Source: Bacteroidales bacterium
GTDB lineage: Bacteria; Bacteroidota; Bacteroidia; Bacteroidales; VadinHA17
Reading direction: 5' to 3'
Length of the DNA: 7,666 nucleotides
Assembly (NCBI GenBank): GCA_025455535.1
Contig: JALOMM010000063.1
Span: 1-7,666 of the forward strand
The notes below the pieces were generated by a model. That model worked only from the letters and a program-made list of their open reading frames with translations, searched no databases and was not told the DNA's origin. Numbering within the stretch: the first letter of the stretch is position 1; every line of letters begins with the position of its first letter. This document shows positions 1-4,905 of the stretch, piece by piece. The translations under genes were made by a program, and so were the position numbers.

Positions 1-2
1 GC

Positions 3-791
3 AGGCTTTCAATAAGGGCTGTCGCCTTCTCCTCATTGTCCAGGCCACAGACAGTAACACTGTTCATTTCACTGCTCTCTGACATCAATCCGGTCATATA
101 CCGGTACCGTATTGTCAGGTCATACCCGCACGACAGGAGGGCATATACCCAGGGGCTGGTATATGACAACGGATTCTTCTATGAGGGGACGGGGCAGCAG
201 GGTGAGTCGTCACTGAGGAAGGTGGAGGCTGAGACAGGGAAGGTTGTCAGCCAGGTAAACCTTGATGCTTCATTCTTTGGCGAGGGTGTTGCTCTTCTTG
301 ATAATCGCATCTACCAGCTTACATGGACAACCAAGGTCGGGTTCGTTTATGATAGGGAGACCTTCAGGGAAATAAACAGGATATATTACCAGACACAGGG
401 GTGGGGTCTTACCACTATGGGAGACAGTCTGGTCATGAGTGACGGCACTAATGTAATCTGGTATCTTGATGCTGACTTCAATGTTCTTTCGTCGGTTGAG
501 GTATGGGATAACAAGGGGCGGGTTGAAAACCTGAATGAACTGGAGATGATTGAAGGGGAATTATGGGCCAATATCTGGCAGACTGACCGGATAGCCCGTA
601 TTGATCCGCTCACCGGAAAAGTTCTCGGTTATGTTGAGATGGGTAATATTCTGCCGCGTGAAGAGCGGTCACCCGAGACTGACGTACTCAATGGCATTGC
701 CTGGGATGCGGTAAATAAAAGGATATTCGTTACAGGCAAACTCTGGCCGAAAATATACGAGATAACCGTCGCTGCTCAATCAAGGAATTAA
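3..791 (+). CDS. Glutaminyl-peptide cyclotransferase (glutamine cyclotransferase family), 5'-partial
   Basis: Catalyses cyclisation of N-terminal glutamine to pyroglutamate on peptides or exported proteins. It belongs to the plant/bacterial beta-propeller type, not the zinc-dependent animal type. Numbering from the TTG codon at 36, the family signatures seen are YPHD (30-33) followed by YTQGL (37-41), FYEGTG (48-53; Glu50 is probably the conserved active-site glutamate), GESSLR (56-61), a central NELE, and the C-terminal signature LNGIAWD...VFVTGKLWPK-like run ending in IYEITV. The C-terminus is complete at TAA 789-791. The frame is open back to the window edge, and the residues just before the propeller (SLLSDINPVIYRYRIV) match the segment preceding the catalytic domain in Bacteroidota homologues. 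The TTG at 36 is therefore probably not the true start, and the signal or lipoprotein region lies upstream. A 187-base gap separates it from parA, so it is likely a separate transcription unit. Family call firm; substrate unknown. Confidence 0.88.
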   Translation, partial: RLSIRAVAFSSLSRPQTVTLFISLLSDINPVIYRYRIVRSYPHDRRAYTQGLVYDNGFFYEGTGQQGESSLRKVEAETGKVVSQVNLDASFFGEGVALLDNRIYQLTWTTKVGFVYDRETFREINRIYYQTQGWGLTTMGDSLVMSDGTNVIWYLDADFNVLSSVEVWDNKGRVENLNELEMIEGELWANIWQTDRIARIDPLTGKVLGYVEMGNILPREERSPETDVLNGIAWDAVNKRIFVTGKLWPKIYEITVAAQSRN

Positions 792-939
792 CTGTAACCC
801 TGATCTCAGTCATCTTCTGCAGGCCATGCTTCCGGCATTTCAGGGCTCAGCCAAGGCATGTTGAAAACGTGTTCATAACCCCAAAAAAAATGTTTACAAT
901 TACAAACTTCATCAGTCGCTCCGGGATAGGCATATATAG

Positions 940-947
940 TAAATTTG
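940..947 (+). promoter_or_regulatory. Candidate Bacteroidota -7 promoter element upstream of parA
   Basis: TAAATTTG is an exact match to the Bacteroidota -7 consensus TAnnTTTG. It lies 31 bases before the parA ATG in the only sizeable non-coding gap of the window (792-978). No clear TTTG -33 element is seen at the usual spacing upstream, so the call rests on the -7 box and its position. The implied leader is about 25 nt, A-rich, and ends in AAAGGGAAATC just before the ATG, which may help ribosome binding. The rest of the gap holds a short A-run (883-890), an imperfect palindrome at 863-874 and no convincing terminator for the upstream gene. Confidence 0.5.
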
Positions 948-978
948 AAGCTCATTAAAAAAAGGAAAAAGGGAAATC

Positions 979-1758
979 ATGGGAAGGATCATTGCACTGG
1001 CGAATCAGAAGGGAGGAGTGGGAAAAACGACTACGGCGATCAATCTTGCTGCCAGTCTTGCGGCACTGGAGAAGAAGGTACTGATTGTCGATGCCGATCC
1101 ACAGGCGAACGCCACATCAGGAGTGGGAATAGATACCAAGCAGGTCAGGGTCACGATCTATGACTGCCTTATCGACGGAATCAATCCGCGGGAGGCTGTC
1201 ATGCCGTGCAACATTGACAATCTCTCGGTAATAACGTCAAACATTGACCTCGTTGGAGCTGAGATCGAGATGCTTGAGAGGCCTGAGAGGGAGAAGACCC
1301 TCAAGAAGGTGCTTGCCGGCATTTCATCAGAGTATGATTATATACTCATAGACTGTTCGCCGTCACTTGGACTGCTGACCGTCAATGCCCTCACTGCAGC
1401 TGATTCGGTTATTATCCCTGTACAGTGTGAGTATTTTGCCCTTGAGGGACTGGGTAAACTTCTCAACACCATTAAGATAATTCAGACCAACCTCAATCCT
1501 GTTCTTGAAATAGAGGGTTTCCTTCTGACCATGTATGACTCGCGTCTCAGGCTTGCAAACCAGGTTGTTGAGGAGGTGACGCGTCATTTTCAGCAGATGG
1601 TGTTCAATACCATCATTCAGCGCAATGTCAAGCTCTCTGAGGCGCCGAGCTACGGTCAGCCTGCCATACTTTACGATGCTGAATCAAGAGGTACGGTCAA
1701 TTATCTCAATCTTGCCCGTGAGCTCCTCGAGCGGGTCGAGGCAAGGCAGAAGAACTAA
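979..1758 (+). CDS. parA: Chromosome-partitioning ATPase ParA (Soj)
   Basis: Small ParA/Soj ATPase of 259 residues, the normal length for a chromosomal ParA without an N-terminal DNA-binding extension. It binds nucleoid DNA when ATP-bound and is stimulated by ParB to move or position origin regions. The deviant Walker A motif KGGVGKTT is at residues 11-18, with signature Lys11 and Lys16. The A' motif VDADPQAN has Asp38 and Asp40, and the Walker B strand ILIDCSPSLG has Asp125. The C-terminal part carries the family run NVKLSEAPSYGQP. The ATG at 979 places the Walker A at the usual distance from the N-terminus and follows a purine-rich leader. It is followed after 18 bases by parB in the same direction, the usual pairing, and a candidate promoter sits at 940-947. 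No key residue is missing and nothing suggests a plasmid-type copy. Confidence 0.97.
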   Translation: MGRIIALANQKGGVGKTTTAINLAASLAALEKKVLIVDADPQANATSGVGIDTKQVRVTIYDCLIDGINPREAVMPCNIDNLSVITSNIDLVGAEIEMLERPEREKTLKKVLAGISSEYDYILIDCSPSLGLLTVNALTAADSVIIPVQCEYFALEGLGKLLNTIKIIQTNLNPVLEIEGFLLTMYDSRLRLANQVVEEVTRHFQQMVFNTIIQRNVKLSEAPSYGQPAILYDAESRGTVNYLNLARELLERVEARQKN

Positions 1759-1776
1759 TTCTCTTTTACACGCGAT

Positions 1777-2664
1777 ATGAATACAGGTAAAAAGAGCCCG
1801 CTGGGCAGAGGCCTCGGTGCACTGATCGACGGTGTTGAGAAGGAGGTGCTGGAGAAAAAGGTTGAGGCAAACCTTCAGATTGAGATAGACTCAATTGATG
1901 CCAACCCTTTTCAGCCCCGCACACGCTTTGACAGCCAGTCGCTTGAAGAACTTGCCGCATCTATAAGGCAGGTGGGGATAGTACAGCCTCTTACCGTCAG
2001 GGAGAGTGAGGATGGCAGATACCAGCTCATTGCTGGTGAGAGACGACTGCGGGCAGCGCGGATGGCAGGGCTGACACATGTTCCGGCATATATTCGCACT
2101 GCTGACGACACCGCCATGCTCGAGATGGCCCTCGTGGAGAATATCCAGAGGGAAGATCTGGATGCCATGGAGGTGGCTATAACCTACCAGCGGCTTATTG
2201 AAGAGTGCAGCCTGACCCAGGAACAGCTGAGCGACAGGGTCGGCAAACAGCGCTCAACCGTTGCCAACTACCTCAGGCTGCTCCGTCTGCCGGCTGAGAT
2301 ACAGCTTGGCATCCGCAACAGGAACCTTACCATGGGCCATGCCCGTACCCTCGTTAACATTGATGATCAGGCGAAACAGATTAACGTCTTCTATCATATA
2401 ATACAGGAAGACCTGTCAGTAAGGGCAACCGAGGATCTTGTAAGGCATATCCAGAGCGGAGCCGTCAAGGACCCGGCCAAGGGAGAACTGAAAAAGAAGC
2501 TTAACACCGAGTATGAGGTGCTTGCCGGTCAGCTGAGCAAATTGTTTGAGTCAGACGTGCAGTTCCGTATCAATGAGAAGGGGAGGGGAAAGATAGTAAT
2601 CCCATTCTCTGACAGCGATGAAATGGAGCGCATTATTGCCCTGCTCGATAAACTTAATGGGTAA
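1777..2664 (+). CDS. parB: Chromosome-partitioning protein ParB (Spo0J)
   Basis: Centromere-binding partner of ParA, 295 residues, full length. The N-terminus has the short ParA-interaction motif LGRGLGALI (residues 9-17). The ParB/Srx nucleotide-binding domain follows, with NPFQPR (43-48), GERR (87-90) and ENIQRE (121-126); in the family these residues bind CTP and drive clamp closure. A helix-turn-helix for parS recognition spans about 147-169 (LTQEQLSDRVGKQRSTVANYL region). The C-terminal dimerisation domain ends with an LSKLF...KGRGKIVIPF stretch. The ATG at 1777 lies 18 bases after the parA stop with no evident Shine-Dalgarno, as is common in this phylum; co-transcription with parA is likely. 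I found no convincing 16-base parS site in the window, so its binding sites are probably elsewhere near the origin. Confidence 0.97.
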   Translation: MNTGKKSPLGRGLGALIDGVEKEVLEKKVEANLQIEIDSIDANPFQPRTRFDSQSLEELAASIRQVGIVQPLTVRESEDGRYQLIAGERRLRAARMAGLTHVPAYIRTADDTAMLEMALVENIQREDLDAMEVAITYQRLIEECSLTQEQLSDRVGKQRSTVANYLRLLRLPAEIQLGIRNRNLTMGHARTLVNIDDQAKQINVFYHIIQEDLSVRATEDLVRHIQSGAVKDPAKGELKKKLNTEYEVLAGQLSKLFESDVQFRINEKGRGKIVIPFSDSDEMERIIALLDKLNG

Positions 2665-2669
2665 TTAGT

Positions 2670-2677
2670 TATATTTG
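2670..2677 (+). promoter_or_regulatory. Candidate Bacteroidota -7 promoter element upstream of the DUF5683 gene
   Basis: TATATTTG matches the TAnnTTTG consensus exactly and lies in the 38-base gap between parB and the DUF5683 gene, 25 bases before the proposed TTG start. No good TTTG -33 element is visible inside the end of parB at the usual spacing. If active, it would let the envelope-related genes be expressed independently of parAB. Confidence 0.45.
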
Positions 2678-2685
2678 CCGGCAAA
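2674..2685. repeat. Perfect 12-base palindrome overlapping the -7 element
   Basis: TTTGCCGGCAAA is a perfect inverted repeat whose left arm includes the TTTG of the candidate -7 box at 2670-2677. The dyad centre lies about three bases after that box, near where transcription would start, which is a position typical of repressor operators. It is too short, and lacks a following T-run, to be a terminator. Operator function is inference; a chance palindrome of this size in non-coding sequence is possible. Confidence 0.35.
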
Positions 2686-2702
2686 CCCAAAGGCATTGCC
2701 GA

Positions 2703-3332
2703 TTGAAGCTCTCCGGTAAAATAACGTTTCTTCTCTTTTTATTGTCTCAGGCGGCCCTGCCGGCTATGTCGCAGGATACAATTCCTGAGGTTAAGCCGCC
2801 TAAGGAGAAATACGCACTCAACCCGGTCAAGGCAACCATGTATGCCGCGGCACTGCCCGGCCTGGGACAGATATACAACCGCAAATACTGGAAAGTGCCG
2901 ATCGTATACGCCGGTTTCGGAGCCCTTGGCTATGCGGTCTCTTTCAATACGACCAACTACAATAAGTTTCTCAATGCCTACCAGGATTTCACCGATGTCA
3001 TCCCTGAGACTGACAGCTACCTGGAGTTACTCGAAAACCTTGATCCGGAAGAGTATGACCCGGTCCTCTATCCCGAGACAGCCAATCCTACCTATACAGG
3101 GTGGGTTAAAACGCAGCTGATGAACGGAGTGGACTATTACCGGAGGTACCGTGACCTCTCATACATTGGCATCGTGGCGTGGTACCTCGTGACAATAATT
3201 GACGCACATGTTGATGCAAGTCTCTTTGACTACGATATTAACGAAAGCCTCAGGGCAACAATCACTCCTTTAACCACAAGGCCGACAGGCCCCTGGCCGG
3301 GAGTAACCCTGTCACTGGTAAAGACTTTTTAA
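2703..3332 (+). CDS. DUF5683 domain-containing envelope protein
   Basis: Bacteroidota-specific family of unknown function, 209 residues. From the TTG at 2703 the protein begins with a basic start and hydrophobic run ending AMSQ (residues 1-24), a good Sec signal peptide. The next in-frame ATG, at 2766, would remove it, so TTG is preferred; the frame is open further upstream but offers no better start. The family core follows: KATMYAAALPGLGQIYNRKYWK (about 43-64), with the hallmark LPGLGQIYNRKYWK, then a hydrophobic segment (65-81). A charged central region comes next, then RRYRDLSYIG-IVAWYLVTIIDAHVDASLFDYDI (147-179), the second conserved block and membrane segment. It probably sits in the inner membrane or envelope with two membrane helices. 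It lies 38 bases after parB and 11 before the lytic transglycosylase gene. Family call is firm; no biochemical role is claimed. Confidence 0.88.
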   Translation: MKLSGKITFLLFLLSQAALPAMSQDTIPEVKPPKEKYALNPVKATMYAAALPGLGQIYNRKYWKVPIVYAGFGALGYAVSFNTTNYNKFLNAYQDFTDVIPETDSYLELLENLDPEEYDPVLYPETANPTYTGWVKTQLMNGVDYYRRYRDLSYIGIVAWYLVTIIDAHVDASLFDYDINESLRATITPLTTRPTGPWPGVTLSLVKTF

Positions 3333-3343
3333 ACACTGACGAT

Positions 3344-4894
3344 ATGAACCTTAGAACTGTAATTCTTCTTCTTTTATTTACCATTCTGTCACCAGATATC
3401 TTTGCCGTCAATGATACGATAATCATCAGGAATGATTATTCTACGGAGCGCATCGAGCGTGATCTCGACTCTCTCCTGAACAACTGGTTCATCATGATGT
3501 CGACAAAGCCGGAGATGCTGCCGAATGACTCAACCATATTCTCATTCCCTGACTCGGTATACATTGACCGTATCGGCAGAATTAATTCAGTTATCACCCT
3601 CCCGTACAACAGCATCATAAGGAACCATATCCATGTTTATACCGAGAGAAAGGTTGACAGGTTCAGGGTGATGCTCGGACTGCAGGATTATTATTTCCCG
3701 ATGATAGAGGATGTCTTCGACTCCTATGGTCTGCCGGTGGAGCTGAAATACATGGCAGTCATCGAGTCGGCGCTGAACCCGACAGCAGTCAGCAGGGTAG
3801 GAGCTACCGGCCTGTGGCAGTTCATGTACAGCACCGGGCGGATGTACGGGCTGACGATCAACTCGGTGGTGGATGAGCGGCGTGACCCTGTCAAGGCTAC
3901 GCATGCTGCTGCCAGGTACCTGAAAGACCTGTATGGCATCTATAACGACTGGATACTTGTCATTGCTGCCTATAACTGCGGCCCCGGGAACGTCAACAAA
4001 GCGATAAAGCGGTCAGGAAACCGGAAGGATTACTGGGAGATCTATTACCGCCTTCCGCGCGAAACACGCGGTTATATTCCCCAGTATGTGGCAGCTGCAT
4101 ATGCAATGAATTATTATACTGATCATAATATCACACCCATACAGATCGACATTCCCCTCGCCGTTGACACTGTTGTGGTTTCGCGTGATATTCATCTTCA
4201 GCAGATAGCCTCTGTGCTCGGGCTCCCCATCGAGGAGCTCAGCGCAATGAATCCCCAGTACCGGACAGGACTGGTGCCCGGGAAGACAAAACCCTATGCC
4301 ATAACCATGCCTGTCGATATGCTGGGGCAGTTCATCGAGATGACTGACACCATTACCAGTTATAAGAAGGAGGAGTACCTGACAACAGTCAACCAGACGT
4401 CGGCGCCGTCACAGTCAGTATATCTGCCTCCTGATGTAAAGGGGAAAACGAAGCTTACGTATGTGGTGAGGGAGGGAGATAATCTCGGATTCATATCCGA
4501 GTGGTACGGAGTAGGTCTCTCTGACCTCAGATACTGGAACAATATCTACAGGAACACCATCAGGGTTGACCAGAAGCTGGCTGTCTATGTCGATCCGTCG
4601 CGTGCCGAATATTACAGCAAAGTCAATTCAATGACCTTTGCCGAGAAGCAGAAAATGGTCGGGAAGACGCCGTCTTCATCCTCCGTTGCAGCCGCATCAC
4701 CTGCCTCGCAGAGTCTTACAGCCTCATCTGATGCCGGTTATGAGACCTATACCGTCAGGTATGGTGACACCGTATGGGATATAGCAAAGAAATATAATGA
4801 TGTGTCAGCTACAGATATCATGAAGCTGAACAACATATCGGATGCTTCTAAGATACAGGTGGGGCAGAAGCTGAAGATCAGGAAAAAAAGCTGA
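3344..4894 (+). CDS. mltD: MltD-type membrane-bound lytic murein transglycosylase with C-terminal LysM repeats
   Basis: Cleaves the MurNAc-GlcNAc bond of peptidoglycan with formation of 1,6-anhydroMurNAc, acting in the periplasm. The protein has 516 residues. A signal peptide occupies about 1-21 (no lipobox cysteine seen). The SLT goose-lysozyme-like domain spans about 115-260: catalytic Glu141 in AVIESALNP, then VGATGLWQFM (152-161), and AAYNCGPGNVNKAI (208-221). A degenerate LysM-like stretch follows at about 284-322. Two clear LysM domains, about 371-416 (YVVREGDNLGFIS start) and 468-513 (YTVRYGDTVWDIAKKY start), bind glycan strands. They are separated by a Ser/Ala-rich linker (443-464). 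It starts 11 bases after the DUF5683 stop and ends 11 bases before the next gene, so an operon is likely. The catalytic residue and surrounding motifs are intact. The mltD symbol is by family resemblance. Confidence 0.94.
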   Translation: MNLRTVILLLLFTILSPDIFAVNDTIIIRNDYSTERIERDLDSLLNNWFIMMSTKPEMLPNDSTIFSFPDSVYIDRIGRINSVITLPYNSIIRNHIHVYTERKVDRFRVMLGLQDYYFPMIEDVFDSYGLPVELKYMAVIESALNPTAVSRVGATGLWQFMYSTGRMYGLTINSVVDERRDPVKATHAAARYLKDLYGIYNDWILVIAAYNCGPGNVNKAIKRSGNRKDYWEIYYRLPRETRGYIPQYVAAAYAMNYYTDHNITPIQIDIPLAVDTVVVSRDIHLQQIASVLGLPIEELSAMNPQYRTGLVPGKTKPYAITMPVDMLGQFIEMTDTITSYKKEEYLTTVNQTSAPSQSVYLPPDVKGKTKLTYVVREGDNLGFISEWYGVGLSDLRYWNNIYRNTIRVDQKLAVYVDPSRAEYYSKVNSMTFAEKQKMVGKTPSSSSVAAASPASQSLTASSDAGYETYTVRYGDTVWDIAKKYNDVSATDIMKLNNISDASKIQVGQKLKIRKKS

Positions 4895-4905
4895 TATAAG
4901 AGTAT

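Noticed and set aside
820..862. Weak hairpin (CATGC ... GCATG) after the cyclotransferase gene as a terminator
   Set aside because: The stem is only five pairs with a loop near 20 bases and no adjacent T-run, so termination is not supported.
863..874. Possible parS site (GAAAACGTGTTC) upstream of parA
   Set aside because: The central ACGT is shared with parS, but the arms are in the opposite order (GAAA..GTTC instead of GTTTC..GAAAC), so it does not fit the TGTTTCACGTGAAACA consensus.
945..1163. Out-of-frame + strand open frame overlapping the parA start
   Set aside because: The overlapping ParA frame contains the Walker motifs; this one is low-complexity Lys/Gly-rich sequence with a TTG start, so it is a shadow.
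4022..4071. Inverted repeats in mltD (CGGAAGG/CCTTCCG, and CCGCG/CGCGG nearby)
   Set aside because: They lie inside the coding sequence of mltD, have short stems and no T-run. Coding constraint and chance explain them.
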